DNA of 64,000 bases from Saccharothrix sp. HUAS TT1 (lineage in GTDB: Bacteria > Actinomycetota > Actinomycetes > Mycobacteriales > Pseudonocardiaceae), in the NCBI RefSeq assembly GCF_040744945.1, contig NZ_CP160454.1:1-64000 (forward strand), written 5' to 3'. The first letter of the stretch is position 1. Each line of letters starts with the position of its first letter. The notes beneath the pieces were generated by a model that saw only the letters and a list, made by a program, of their open reading frames with translations, ran no database searches and was not told the origin of the DNA. A program made the position numbers and the translations under genes. Positions 34,164-43,598 of the stretch are shown here, piece after piece.

Positions 34164-34262
34164 CCAGCACCACCGCCCCCGACCCGGGGGTGCCGCTCCA
34201 CCGACGTGCCGGGCTTGGCGCATCAGGGCCACCGGAAACCACCGCCACCGCCGGAGGTTTCC

Positions 34263-36236
34263 GTGACCGCAGTCCTACCGCCGCCCGCACTCGCCGCCCC
34301 GCGCGGCCCCGCGGCCAGCTCCCGCGCGGTGTGCCCGTCGTTCATCGGCGCCCGCGTCCTGCGCGCCACCGTCCTGGACGCCTGCGGCCGGGCCCCGCGC
34401 GGACCGCGTTCGCAGGCCGTGTCCAACGGGTTCATCCAGATCGAGACCGCCCCCGAGGTCCAGGAGGGGGAGGACTACTCGACCACCCGCGCGGACGGTG
34501 GCCTGTGCAACAACGAGTCGGGCCCGGATTCGTTGAAGTGGCTGAACGTGAGTATCCAGTTCTGCCAGGTGGACTTCGACCTGTTCGTGCTGCTCAACCC
34601 CACCTGGAAGCGGGTCACCAACGCGGCCGGCACCCAGTCGACCGGGTTCCGCATCGGCCAGTCGTTCTCCGACCGGCTCGGTTTCGCCCTGGAGGTATGG
34701 CCGCGCGTCGCGGGCGGCGACGTCGGCTGCGACGACCTCGACGACCCCGGCCCGCTCGACCCCGACGACGTGATCGACCCCAACGGCTACTTCCTGCTGC
34801 CGTGGGTGATCGCCCGCGCCCCCGACACCTGGACCCTCCAGAACGGGACGGTGACGTTCACGCTGCGAGGACGCACCCGCGCCGGGTCGCGCTGGCTGCG
34901 CGGCCCCTACGACGTGACCAGGGACATCAACGGCTCCCCGGCGCCGCTGCTCGTGCCGATCGAGGACGGCCGCGGCTCCTCCGGGCAGCGCCCCTACGAC
35001 CCCGACCACTTCCACGCCGAGGTCGTTTCCGTCGCCCCGCCCGAGCCGACCTGCGGGGCGATCCCGCTGCCGCCGCTCGTGCTGCTCGACCAGCCCGACC
35101 CGGCCGACGCGCTCACCTGGCGCGCCACGATCAACAACGGCGGCGACCCGCTGCCCGACGGCACCCAGGCCCCGGTCACCGTCACCTGGTACGACGGCGA
35201 CACGATCACCGAGGACCGGATCACCACCGCGCAGGGCTCGGTGACGCACACGTTCACCGTGCCGGGCCGCAAGAAGGTCACCGTGCAGTCCGACAGCGAC
35301 GACCCGGCGCTGCCGCTGCGCCGCATCGTCCGGTTCGTCGACGCGATCACCGTCACCGCCGTCGACATCACCCCCGTGGACCCGGAGCTCCTGGAAGGCA
35401 CCGCGCAGCAGCTCGTCGCCACCGCCACCCACTCCGATGGCACCAGCCTGCCCGTCACCGCCGTGGCCGCCTGGTCGAGTTCCGCGCCGACGATCGCCGC
35501 CGTCACCCCGGCCGGGGTGGTCAGCGCCCTCGCGCCCGGCACCGCCGCGATCACCGCCACCTACCGCGGCCAGTCCGGCACGACGCAGGTCACCGTCACC
35601 GAACTCCCCGTCACCACCGTGACCGTCACCCCCGCGACCGCGTCGGTGGAGGAAGGCGACACCACCCAGCTCGCCGCCACCGCCACCCGCACCGACGGCT
35701 CCACCATCGTCGTCACCGACCGCGCCGCCTGGACCAGCTCCGCCACCGGCACCGCCACCGTCGACGCGTCCGGGCTGGTCACCGGCGTGGCACCCGGCAC
35801 CGCCACGATCACCGCCGCCTACGGCGGCCAGTCCGACACCTCCACGATCACCGTCACCGAGCTGCCGGTCACCGCGGTCACCGTCACCCCCGCGACCGCG
35901 TCGGTGGAGGAAGGCGACACCACCCAGCTCGCCGCCACCGCCACCCGCAGCGACAACTCCACCATCGTGGTGACCGACCGCGCCGCCTGGACCAGCTCCG
36001 CCACCGGCACCGCCACCGTCGACGCGTCCGGGCTGGTCACCGGTGTGGCGGCGGGCACCGCGACGATCACCGCGGCCTACGGCGGGCAGTCCGACACCAG
36101 CGCGATCACCGTCACCGTCCCGCCCGGCACCCTCGACCGGGCCGACGAGCGGCCCGACGACGAACCGGACGACGAGTCCGGCGACGACACCGGCAGCGCC
36201 AGGTCCTCGCGCCGGTCGACCACGCGCGGCCGGTGA
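34263..36236 (+). CDS. major tail protein with three Big2 Ig-like domains
   Basis: 657 residues from GTG behind GGAGG. Residues 25-230 match siphovirus major tail proteins of actinophages: RVLRATVLDACGRAPRGP, NGFIQIETAPEVQEGEDY, LKWLNVSIQFCQVDFDLF and GYFLLPWVIA. Residues 270-360 are PKD-like (WYDGD...VTHTFTVPG). Three Big2 domains follow (about 365-447, 448-533, 534-620), the last two nearly identical. A charged tail (DDEPDDESGDD) ends the protein. Ig additions on tail-tube subunits are known to decorate the shaft and aid weak carbohydrate binding. Confidence 0.75.
   Translation: MTAVLPPPALAAPRGPAASSRAVCPSFIGARVLRATVLDACGRAPRGPRSQAVSNGFIQIETAPEVQEGEDYSTTRADGGLCNNESGPDSLKWLNVSIQFCQVDFDLFVLLNPTWKRVTNAAGTQSTGFRIGQSFSDRLGFALEVWPRVAGGDVGCDDLDDPGPLDPDDVIDPNGYFLLPWVIARAPDTWTLQNGTVTFTLRGRTRAGSRWLRGPYDVTRDINGSPAPLLVPIEDGRGSSGQRPYDPDHFHAEVVSVAPPEPTCGAIPLPPLVLLDQPDPADALTWRATINNGGDPLPDGTQAPVTVTWYDGDTITEDRITTAQGSVTHTFTVPGRKKVTVQSDSDDPALPLRRIVRFVDAITVTAVDITPVDPELLEGTAQQLVATATHSDGTSLPVTAVAAWSSSAPTIAAVTPAGVVSALAPGTAAITATYRGQSGTTQVTVTELPVTTVTVTPATASVEEGDTTQLAATATRTDGSTIVVTDRAAWTSSATGTATVDASGLVTGVAPGTATITAAYGGQSDTSTITVTELPVTAVTVTPATASVEEGDTTQLAATATRSDNSTIVVTDRAAWTSSATGTATVDASGLVTGVAAGTATITAAYGGQSDTSAITVTVPPGTLDRADERPDDEPDDESGDDTGSARSSRRSTTRGR
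35622..36123 (+). repeat. two near-identical 258-bp direct repeats (Big2 domains)
   Basis: Units at 35622-35879 and 35880-36123 encode almost the same 86-residue Big2 domain; most differences are synonymous or conservative (TDGS versus SDNS). The high DNA identity points to a recent duplication, and homologous recombination could change the copy number. Confidence 0.8.
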
Positions 36237-36245
36237 CCAGCGGCG

Positions 36246-37190
36246 ATGCCGACACTCCGGGAGCTGCTGGACACCACGTGGCCCCTCCCCGCCGGGGAGG
36301 GGCCGTGCCGCACGTGGCCGCTCGATCCCGGCTGCGGCTGCCTGCCGGTCGCCGAACCCGCCGCCCCGCCCACGGGGGTGCCGCCCGTCGACCTCCTCGA
36401 ACCCGAACACCGCTTCGCCGCCGAAGCCGCCACGTGGGTGCTGTGGTCGCTCACCGCGGGCCGCTACGGACTGTGCGAACAGACCGTCCGCCCCTGCCCG
36501 CCACCCACCCCGATCCCCACCCACCACGCCGGCCCGCTCGGGCCGCGGCCCGTGCTGTACGGCGGCCGGTGGCTCAACCTCGGCTGCGGCTGCCCCGCCC
36601 CCGGGCCGTGCGGCTGCTCGGGCGTCGACGAACTGCCGCTGCCCGGACCCGTCCACTGGGAACCACCCGCCCCCGGCGCGTCGCCGCTGGTCACCGTGCA
36701 CATCGACGGGCAGGTGCTGCCGCCGGAGGCGTGGCGGTTCTCCCCACCCGACCGGTTGGTGCGCGTCGACGGGCAACGCTGGCCCACCGGCCAGGACCTC
36801 GCGCTGCCGCTGGACCGGCCCGGCACGTTCGGCGTCACCTACTGGACCGGCGAACCCGTCCCGCCCCTCGCACGCCGCGCCATGAGCGTCCTGACGTGCG
36901 AGTTCTACAAAGCCTGCCGGGGCGACTCGAACTGCGCCCTGCCCGAACGCCTCGTGCGCGCCGTCTCCCGCGAAGGCGTCGACTACGTGCTCATCGACCC
37001 GCTGGACATGCTCAACCACGGGCGCACCGGCATCTACGAGGTCGACCTGTTCCTGTCGATCGCCAACCCCGGCGGGCAGCGCTCCCCGTCGCTGGTGTGG
37101 TCGCCCGACCTGCCCACCCACCGCCTCGACCCCCACGGCCCGCCCCCGCCCGGCCACGCCCGCCCCGCGACCCGCCACCACCCGTGGTGA
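36246..37190 (+). CDS. head-to-tail adaptor-type protein
   Basis: 314 residues. Residues 1-110 are Cys/Pro-rich with GCGC clusters. The order VTVHIDGQVLPPEAWRF, LVRVDGQRWP, TFGVTYWTGEPVPPLA and LTCEFYKACRGDSNCALPE (parts) followed by DVLIDPLDMLNHGRTGIYEVD-like text is the pattern of actinophage head-to-tail adaptor proteins. It normally lies between capsid and major tail genes, but here it follows the tail gene. It would seal the portal vertex. Start is the first ATG after the previous stop. Confidence 0.6.
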   Translation: MPTLRELLDTTWPLPAGEGPCRTWPLDPGCGCLPVAEPAAPPTGVPPVDLLEPEHRFAAEAATWVLWSLTAGRYGLCEQTVRPCPPPTPIPTHHAGPLGPRPVLYGGRWLNLGCGCPAPGPCGCSGVDELPLPGPVHWEPPAPGASPLVTVHIDGQVLPPEAWRFSPPDRLVRVDGQRWPTGQDLALPLDRPGTFGVTYWTGEPVPPLARRAMSVLTCEFYKACRGDSNCALPERLVRAVSREGVDYVLIDPLDMLNHGRTGIYEVDLFLSIANPGGQRSPSLVWSPDLPTHRLDPHGPPPPGHARPATRHHPW

Positions 37191-37195
37191 GCCCG

Positions 37196-37789
37196 ATGAC
37201 CAGCGCCGACACGCTGCCCGACACCGTCGAGGACAAGCTGCTCTGGCCGCTGCTGCGGGTGCTGCGCACCTGCGCCGCCACCCAACTCGGCCTCGTCCGC
37301 CGTTCGGTGTGCGCGTTCCCCATCGTGGTGGGCGCCACCGCCCCGCCCGCGGATCGCTGCGACTGCACCTGCCGCCCGCCCGGATCCACCGCACAAGGCC
37401 AAGGGCAGGCGTGGATCAGGTTCGTCACCGGCCGCACCGTGCCCCGCACCGCCGCCAACGGCCGCCAACTCCCCGCCGACGTGTGCGGCGGCCTGTCGTG
37501 GGCGCTCACCGTCGAACTGGGCGTCTACCGCTGCTGGCCCACCCTCGACCAACACCGCAACCCGCCGTCGGACGCCGCCTACGACAAGGCGTCGCACGGC
37601 ATGACCCGCGACCAGGCCGCGCTGCGCCGCGCCGTCGCCTGCTGCGCGCCGCTCGCGCGCAAGAGCGTGCCGTGGAACATCGACCAAGCCGGGCCCATGA
37701 GCCCGTCCGGCGGCTGCGTCGGCGTCTACCAGACCGCCACCTTCACCCGCGACGACTGCACCTGCCCGCAAGGCGGTGAACAGCGGTGA
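37196..37789 (+). CDS. Cys-rich phage head-tail or tail-terminator-type protein
   Basis: 197 residues starting ATG-ACC-AGC-GCC (TGACCAGC copy). Features are helical residues 12-30, a cysteine cluster (DRCDCTCRPP), GQAWIRFVTGRTVP, CGGLSWALTVELGVYRCWP and ALRRAVACC. The order resembles a conserved actinophage protein next to head-tail adaptors, probably a stopper or terminator. GTGA overlap with the next gene. Confidence 0.55.
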   Translation: MTSADTLPDTVEDKLLWPLLRVLRTCAATQLGLVRRSVCAFPIVVGATAPPADRCDCTCRPPGSTAQGQGQAWIRFVTGRTVPRTAANGRQLPADVCGGLSWALTVELGVYRCWPTLDQHRNPPSDAAYDKASHGMTRDQAALRRAVACCAPLARKSVPWNIDQAGPMSPSGGCVGVYQTATFTRDDCTCPQGGEQR

Positions 37790-40140
37790 CGCCGCCGATC
37801 CCGGCACCGCCGCGCACCAGCCGCGTCCGCTCCCGCGCCCTGCACGCCGACGCCACCCCCGCGCCCGGCCGGCGCGTCACCGCCCGCATCCTCGCCGCCC
37901 CGCCGTGGACCGGCGACCGCACCAGCCGCGTGCTGGGCACCGCGACCACCTGGTCCGACCAGGCCGGGCTGTGGGCGCTGGACCTCATCCCGCACACCGC
38001 GTTCCGCGATTCCGACCACGTCCTGGTCGAGGTCGTCGAATCCGCGGCCGACGGCGACGACCCGGTCGTCCAGTTCGCCCGCGTCCCACCGTCGGACATC
38101 CCGTTGTGGCTGGGGGACCTGCTGGTCGACCCGCCGGTGCCGCCGGTGCCGCCGTGGCGACCGGTCAAGGCGCTGACCGACCTGCTCGACGTCGACCGGC
38201 TCTCGCTGGAGACCGCCAAGCCGGGCGACCACCTGCTGTTGCTGCCCTCGGGGAAGTGGGGCGCCAGCCACGGCCCGCTCGGGCTCACCGTCGTCTGGAC
38301 CGCCGACCCCGACGACGCGCACGGCGTGCGGCTCGTCGTGTCCGGCTTCGGCGGACGCGGCGCGGTGATCGACTTCGGAGACGGCACCCCGACCCGGCCC
38401 GTGACCAGCGCAGACCCGGTCCCGCACCGGTACGGCGAGATCGGCGAGTACGAGGTGCGGGTCACCGACGTGCTCTACCCGGCGTTCACCGGCACCGCCC
38501 GCACGGTGATCAAGGGCCGCGACCCGCGGGCCCACCTGTTCGTCGACAGCGACGACGACTGGGCCGTGCTGCTGTGGATCGACGAACCCGACGACGCCAC
38601 CCGCTTCACCGTCGACTGGGGCGACGGCACCCGAGAGGTGCTGCCCGGCCAGCGCCGCGTCCCGCCCCGCCCGCGCGTGCGCCACCAGTACGGGCAGGCC
38701 GCCGTGTGGACGATCACCGTCACCGATCTGTCCTCCCAGCGCACCGCCCGCCTGACCGGCACCACCGGCGACGTCGGCATGGCGTTCGTGTTCGACGACA
38801 GCGCCTACACCCCGCGCGCCATCTGCCTGTGGTTGCGCACCGGCGCGACGTGGGAGCTCTACACCGACGACGGCTCCCCGTCCCGGTTCGGGACCGTGCC
38901 CGCCTCCGGCCGCATCAGCGAGATCAAGAACGAACCGATGGACGTCGGCAGCCACCGGATCGGCGTGCGCGAGTACGTCGACGACCTGGTGCGCCGCGAC
39001 AGCCACCGCGTGGTCACCATCCCGAACCAGTGGGACTGGCGGCTCGACGTGTGGTTCGGGTGGCGGCGCGAACACCACGCACCCCACCCCGACCCGGCCG
39101 CCCCGGCGCCGCAGATCGTGCGCGTCGCCGCGAAGAACGCCCGAGTCGACTGCCTGATCACCTGGGGCGACGAGAGCCCACCGCAGACCATCGCGCCCGG
39201 CGTGGTCGCCGTGCACGACTACGCCCTGCCCATGCCCCGCGAAGGCCGCCTGCTGCGCCTGGAGGAACGCCAGGAGTTGCTGCCGCCCGGCGTGCAGCAG
39301 CGGGTGTTCAGCCGCCTGCTCGGCGAACCCCGCCACATCGGCACCCCCATGCTCAACGCCCGGTCGGCCGGCGCGGTCGACCTGCACATCGGCGGCATGG
39401 ACACCGACACCAACGGCGACTGGTACCAGGTCAACTGGGGTGAATCCGGCGCGGCCGTCGAGGACGGCGCCGCGCTGGGCCGCTGGTGGCCCGCCCTCCA
39501 CACCTACCGCTCGCCCGGCACCTACCGGCTCACGATCGACGCGCCCGGAATGCCCGAACCCGTCGTCCGCACCGTCACCGTCGTCGACTACCCGTCGCCG
39601 CTGGTCACCGTCACCGAAGACCCCGACGCCGCAGACCCCGCGCACCTGACCGCGCTGGTCACCGTCGACAACACCGCCTCCGGCGGGCCCGCCCGGGTCG
39701 ACTTCGGCGACGGAAGCCCGCCGGTCGTCGTCGACGAGCTCGGCGCGGTGTCGCACCGCTACCCCGACCCGGCGCCGGCCGCGTCCGCCACCTACTGGGT
39801 CATCGCCGCCGCGCAGGCCGACCCGACCGCCAAGGGCCGCCGCGGCGTCGCCGTCCCGTTCCCCGAAGTCCCGCCGGACACCTTGGACTTCACCGTCGAC
39901 CGCTGGGGCGACAACGCCTACGGCGTCGAGCTGGTCGTCACGCGAGGCGACCAGAGCAAGGAAATCCTGTGCGACTGGGACGACGGCACCGGCCAGAAGG
40001 TCACCGTCAACCTTCCGGCGCACCACGCCTACGTCTACGCCGCCGCCTACACGATCACCGTCGGCTACGGCGACGGCTCCGAGTCCAAGAGCCGCGTGGT
40101 GCCGATCCCGTGGGCCGCGCCCGTCGGGAGCCAGCCATGA
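37786..40140 (+). CDS. multi-PKD-domain virion protein
   Basis: 784 residues. At least six PKD-type strand turns are visible: VIDFGDGTP (about residue 195), FTVDWGDGTRE (277), LITWGDESP (459), QVNWGESGA (549), RVDFGDGSPP (639) and LCDWDDGTGQ (730). Most are followed by H-x-Y. The N-terminal 180 residues are unrelated and may anchor to the particle. PKD modules occur in surface and adhesion proteins and in carbohydrate-active enzymes. Runs of them in a virion suggest long fibres or spacers. ATGA overlap with the next gene. Confidence 0.65.
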   Translation: MTPPIPAPPRTSRVRSRALHADATPAPGRRVTARILAAPPWTGDRTSRVLGTATTWSDQAGLWALDLIPHTAFRDSDHVLVEVVESAADGDDPVVQFARVPPSDIPLWLGDLLVDPPVPPVPPWRPVKALTDLLDVDRLSLETAKPGDHLLLLPSGKWGASHGPLGLTVVWTADPDDAHGVRLVVSGFGGRGAVIDFGDGTPTRPVTSADPVPHRYGEIGEYEVRVTDVLYPAFTGTARTVIKGRDPRAHLFVDSDDDWAVLLWIDEPDDATRFTVDWGDGTREVLPGQRRVPPRPRVRHQYGQAAVWTITVTDLSSQRTARLTGTTGDVGMAFVFDDSAYTPRAICLWLRTGATWELYTDDGSPSRFGTVPASGRISEIKNEPMDVGSHRIGVREYVDDLVRRDSHRVVTIPNQWDWRLDVWFGWRREHHAPHPDPAAPAPQIVRVAAKNARVDCLITWGDESPPQTIAPGVVAVHDYALPMPREGRLLRLEERQELLPPGVQQRVFSRLLGEPRHIGTPMLNARSAGAVDLHIGGMDTDTNGDWYQVNWGESGAAVEDGAALGRWWPALHTYRSPGTYRLTIDAPGMPEPVVRTVTVVDYPSPLVTVTEDPDAADPAHLTALVTVDNTASGGPARVDFGDGSPPVVVDELGAVSHRYPDPAPAASATYWVIAAAQADPTAKGRRGVAVPFPEVPPDTLDFTVDRWGDNAYGVELVVTRGDQSKEILCDWDDGTGQKVTVNLPAHHAYVYAAAYTITVGYGDGSESKSRVVPIPWAAPVGSQP

Positions 40141-40910
40141 CCGAACCCGTCGTCACCTGGTCGGCGAACAACCTCTTCGCCCGCCGCATCCGCGTGTCCG
40201 TCGCGAACTGGATGTTCGGCTGGACCGCCTACCTCGGCGACTACCAGATCGCCGAGAACACCGGCGACCGGCCGATCGAGCACACCTACAACCGGCCCGG
40301 CTGCTACTGGCTCTACGTCACCCGACAGGGCCAGTCCACCGCGATCGGGCAGCACCAGGTCGTCATCCGCGCCGGCCGCGACCCCGACGTCACCTTCAGC
40401 CGCGACCCGCACAACCCCGCCGCGATCCGCGTGCACTGGCCCGCGCTCGACGACACCCGCGTGGTGTCGGACTACGTCGTGGACTGGACCCCGCACGACC
40501 CCGACGACCCGCCGGTCACCTACACCGACTGCCTGCCCGGCACGTTCGTCGAACGCGTCTTCCCCGACACCGCCGACCGGCCCATCACGATCACCGACCT
40601 GGCGACCAAACGCATCCGCCAGTTCACCCCGCACCTGCCCGCCCCGGCCGAGGACCCCGCGTTCAGCCTCTCCGCCACCGGCCGCGTCGTCACCCTCACC
40701 GTCCACCCCGCCGACCGGGCCGGACGGCGCCGCTCCGACGACTCCCTGCTCGTCGACTGGGGCGACGGCAGCCTCGCCCAACCGCTCGACGGCGACATCG
40801 TCACCCACACCTACCCGGCCGGCCCGCAACGCACCCACCTCGTGCAGCTGTGGCACGCCGACGCGTCCGCATCCACCACCAAGGCCATCACCGTGGGAGG
40901 ACCGCAGTGA
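40137..40910 (+). CDS. PKD-like virion protein
   Basis: 257 residues of Ig/PKD-like beta sandwiches: an opening domain WSANNLFARRIRVSVANWMFGWTAY (first part quoted), a middle one around HWPALDDTRVVSDYVVDW, and a clear PKD strand LLVDWGDGSL near residue 205 with HTYPAG. Overlaps both neighbours by stop-start, so stoichiometric production of the PKD set is likely. There is no enzymatic motif. Probably a fibre or adhesion component. Confidence 0.55.
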   Translation: MTEPVVTWSANNLFARRIRVSVANWMFGWTAYLGDYQIAENTGDRPIEHTYNRPGCYWLYVTRQGQSTAIGQHQVVIRAGRDPDVTFSRDPHNPAAIRVHWPALDDTRVVSDYVVDWTPHDPDDPPVTYTDCLPGTFVERVFPDTADRPITITDLATKRIRQFTPHLPAPAEDPAFSLSATGRVVTLTVHPADRAGRRRSDDSLLVDWGDGSLAQPLDGDIVTHTYPAGPQRTHLVQLWHADASASTTKAITVGGPQ

Positions 40911-41791
40911 ACAGCACCGACAACCCCACCCGGGACGCCGACGAGCACACCCACGACGCCGCCGGCGCGCGCGCCGACGCCGTGCTGCTGTGGGTGCCGG
41001 CCGCGCTGCGGGAACGCGGCGTCGTCCTGGCCCTCACCGGCCTCACCGGCTCCGTCGACCTCGACTTCGGCGACGGCACCGACCCCGTCCGCACCGCCGC
41101 CGGCGCACCCCCGATCCCGCACACCTACACCACCGCGGGCCGCGCCTACCTCGCCACCGCGTGGCAGGACGGCGACCTGGTCGCCGAAGCCCAGATCGTC
41201 GTCCGCGCCGGCCTCGCCCCCGCGGTCACCTTCGCCACCGCCGCCGACAACCCCAACATCGTCGAGGCCACCGTCACCGCCGACCCCGCCGACCTGGTCT
41301 CGCGCTACGAGTTCACCTGGGGCGTCGACGGACCGGTGGAAACCCTGTACGCGCCGAAGGGAACCGTGCTGCGCCACGGCTTCCACGCCGGCACCCACAC
41401 CATCACCGTGCGCGACCTGCACACCGGCCGCGTCTCCTCCACCGACGTGGAGGTCACCGACCTCCAGTACGACCCGGACTTCGACCTCTCCCAGGGCGCC
41501 GACGTCCGCACCGCCCAGCTCACCGTCACCGCCTCCGCCGAGGCCAAGGAACTGCTCATCGACTGGGGCGACGGCGAACAGAGCACCATCCCCGCCCCGG
41601 CCGACGGCGACACCAACGTCGGCCAGAAGCGGTCGCACACCTACACCCGCGACGACACCTACATCGTCCAGCTCGTCTACAGCGACGGCTCCACCGACGG
41701 CAGCTCCAAGACCGTCACCATCCCCTTCCCCGCACCGCCCGCCACCGGCGACGACACCGCCGACCGGGCGGGCAAGGCGGGCCGGCGGTGA
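40907..41791 (+). CDS. PKD-domain virion protein
   Basis: 294 residues from GTG. PKD turns VDLDFGDGTD (about 54) and LLIDWGDGEQ (about 219), each followed by an H-T-Y motif (IPHTYTTAG, RSHTYTRDD), plus a middle Ig-like domain. The last 20 residues are disordered. Third of four consecutive PKD genes, coupled by GTGA junctions to both sides. Likely a structural spacer of the tail-fibre assembly. Confidence 0.6.
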   Translation: MNSTDNPTRDADEHTHDAAGARADAVLLWVPAALRERGVVLALTGLTGSVDLDFGDGTDPVRTAAGAPPIPHTYTTAGRAYLATAWQDGDLVAEAQIVVRAGLAPAVTFATAADNPNIVEATVTADPADLVSRYEFTWGVDGPVETLYAPKGTVLRHGFHAGTHTITVRDLHTGRVSSTDVEVTDLQYDPDFDLSQGADVRTAQLTVTASAEAKELLIDWGDGEQSTIPAPADGDTNVGQKRSHTYTRDDTYIVQLVYSDGSTDGSSKTVTIPFPAPPATGDDTADRAGKAGRR

Positions 41792-43548
41792 CCAAACCGA
41801 CCAGCCGCCTGGACTGGTTCCCCGACCCGACCGACCCGCTCGCGGTGCGCGCGGCGTGGTTCGGCGCGGGCTGGCACTACACCCTCGAATGGGGCGACGG
41901 CACGCGCGACCGCCTGCTGTTCTGGCAACCGCCCCGGCGGCACGTCTACCCCGCGCCGGGCCGCTACACCGCCGTCGCCACCGCCGAGTTGGCCCACTCC
42001 AAACCGGTGTCCATGCAGGTGGTGCTGCGCCCCACGCTCACACCGCAGGCCGGATTCGAGCTGATCCCGGACACCACCCGGGTCCGCGCGACGCTGGAGC
42101 ACCACGACGAGCAGGTGCTCTACCGCGTCGACTGGGGCGACGGCCGGGTCAGCCAGCACGACGTCCACGACCTCGCGCCCGAGCACGAGTACCTGCCCGG
42201 CATCGGCACACCGACCATCACCGTCGTCGACGTCCCCGCGCGCCGCACCGGCCGGTTCACCGGCCCCGAGATCCCCGACCCGCCGCTGCCGGAGTCCGGG
42301 CCGCGCACCGAATGGCGGCTCACCACCCCGCTGGGCAGCGGCCGGCTCGACCTGCACGGCTTCCCCGCGCACACCACCGTGGAACTCGGCCGCGCCGGAT
42401 GGGGAAGCGGCAGCACCCCTCCCGGCACCGTCGTCACCGACGCCCACGGCCGCGCCGCCCGCGACTACACCCTGTGGCCGACCAACGCGCCGTGGCTGGA
42501 CGACTGGCAGTCGATCCACGTGCGCTGGACCGACCCGGACAACGGCCGGTTCCGGCAGCGGTGGCAGCCCGTGCAGGTGTGCGAATGGCTGGGCGGCCCC
42601 AAGCACGACGACACCGTGTGCCAGGAACCCAACCCGTCGCAGCGGAACTCGCCCCGCAACCCCTGCAACGAACTGCCGCTCACCGTCGACTGGGAGATCG
42701 GCTCCCCCCAGATCGTCACGCTCACCTGCGCGCCCGCCGTCGACGGCACCTGGACCGTCGAGTGGGGCGACGACGTCACCGACCAGGTCCCCGTGCAGCG
42801 GGGCGGGTTCTTCACCGCCACCCACGACTACGGCCGGCTGCGCGAGGTGTGGCCCAAGGTCACCGACCCGCGCGGGCGCGTCGGCCGCCGCCGGCTGCGG
42901 CAGATCCGACCCAAGCCCCGCACCTGGACCGACGGCTCCCTGGCGATCTTCCAGGAGTGGGAGCAGCACGTCGCCGACTGCGCCTACCTCGGCTACTGCG
43001 ACCCGTACTCGGTGATGCGCGTGGACTGCGGCGACGGCCGCCCCCTCGCCCAGGTGCACCGCCCGTCGCTGGTCTGCCCCGACCGCTCCGGCAACGGCTT
43101 CTCCTACGCCGCCCCCGGCAGCTACCTGGTCACGATCCACGGGCCGATGAGCGAACCGGTCACCTACACCCACGTGCAGAAGACCAAGAGCGGCCTCGGC
43201 GAGGCCGAGTTCCCCATCCGCGAACCGGCCAACCCGCTCACCCAGACCTTCCACGTCGGCGACGTGTCCAAGCCCGACCGGTACACCGCCTGGTTCGAGA
43301 TCACCAACAGCGCCACCGAGCCGGTGCCGTGGCGACTCGACTTCACCCTCGCCGCCCCCGCCCGCCTGGCCGACGTCCGGTCCTGGGTCGGCACCGCGAG
43401 CGTCACCGACCTCGGCGGCGGCAAGTGGCGCATCACCTGCGACACCCCGGCCCGGCCCCGAGACCCGTTCCGCGTGGAGATCACCGTCGAACCCTGCGGC
43501 AGCCCTCGCGTGTGGCCCGCCGACATCCACCTCTCCCCGCCGGGATGA
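41788..43548 (+). CDS. PKD protein with C-terminal CBM2-like domain
   Basis: 586 residues. PKD turns occur at YTLEWGDGTR (about 33), YRVDWGDGRV (113), WTVEWGDDVT (323) and RVDCGDGRP (411). Residues 480-586 look like a family-2 carbohydrate-binding module: a beta sandwich with ITNSATEPVPWRLDFTL, then W and T-rich strands and an end in PFRVEITVEPCG. CBM2 modules bind cellulose or chitin. With the downstream LPMO and chitinase this supports polysaccharide attachment by the particle. CBM assignment is by eye. Confidence 0.55.
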   Translation: MTKPTSRLDWFPDPTDPLAVRAAWFGAGWHYTLEWGDGTRDRLLFWQPPRRHVYPAPGRYTAVATAELAHSKPVSMQVVLRPTLTPQAGFELIPDTTRVRATLEHHDEQVLYRVDWGDGRVSQHDVHDLAPEHEYLPGIGTPTITVVDVPARRTGRFTGPEIPDPPLPESGPRTEWRLTTPLGSGRLDLHGFPAHTTVELGRAGWGSGSTPPGTVVTDAHGRAARDYTLWPTNAPWLDDWQSIHVRWTDPDNGRFRQRWQPVQVCEWLGGPKHDDTVCQEPNPSQRNSPRNPCNELPLTVDWEIGSPQIVTLTCAPAVDGTWTVEWGDDVTDQVPVQRGGFFTATHDYGRLREVWPKVTDPRGRVGRRRLRQIRPKPRTWTDGSLAIFQEWEQHVADCAYLGYCDPYSVMRVDCGDGRPLAQVHRPSLVCPDRSGNGFSYAAPGSYLVTIHGPMSEPVTYTHVQKTKSGLGEAEFPIREPANPLTQTFHVGDVSKPDRYTAWFEITNSATEPVPWRLDFTLAAPARLADVRSWVGTASVTDLGGGKWRITCDTPARPRDPFRVEITVEPCGSPRVWPADIHLSPPG

Positions 43549-43598
43549 CCAGCCCCACCACACGAGAACCACCGCTACGGAAGGACGAAGCGCCGTGA
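43545..43598 (+). CDS. leader mini-ORF coupled at both ends
   Basis: 17-codon frame MTSPTTREPPLRKDEAP. Its ATG overlaps the upstream PKD gene's stop, its first codons are the TGACCAGC motif, CGGAAGGA inside it is the downstream ribosome-binding site, and its stop overlaps the next GTG. Same design as the mini-ORF at 19286, in an unrelated gene context. Confidence 0.5.
   Translation: MTSPTTREPPLRKDEAP

Noticed and set aside
33371..37789. A 1472-codon open frame overlapping four virion genes
   Set aside because: It runs out of frame through well-supported genes and is Arg/Pro/His-rich, a typical GC-rich shadow. Only its last part, from 37196, is a real gene.
21706..39662. Inverse copies of the motif (GCTGGTCA) in plus-strand genes
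   Set aside because: They sit in Leu-Val-Thr/Ile/Lys codons (CTG-GTC-A) and are explained by codon preference. The plus-strand copies at 3612, 5908, 6313 and 8847 inside minus-strand genes have the same cause.
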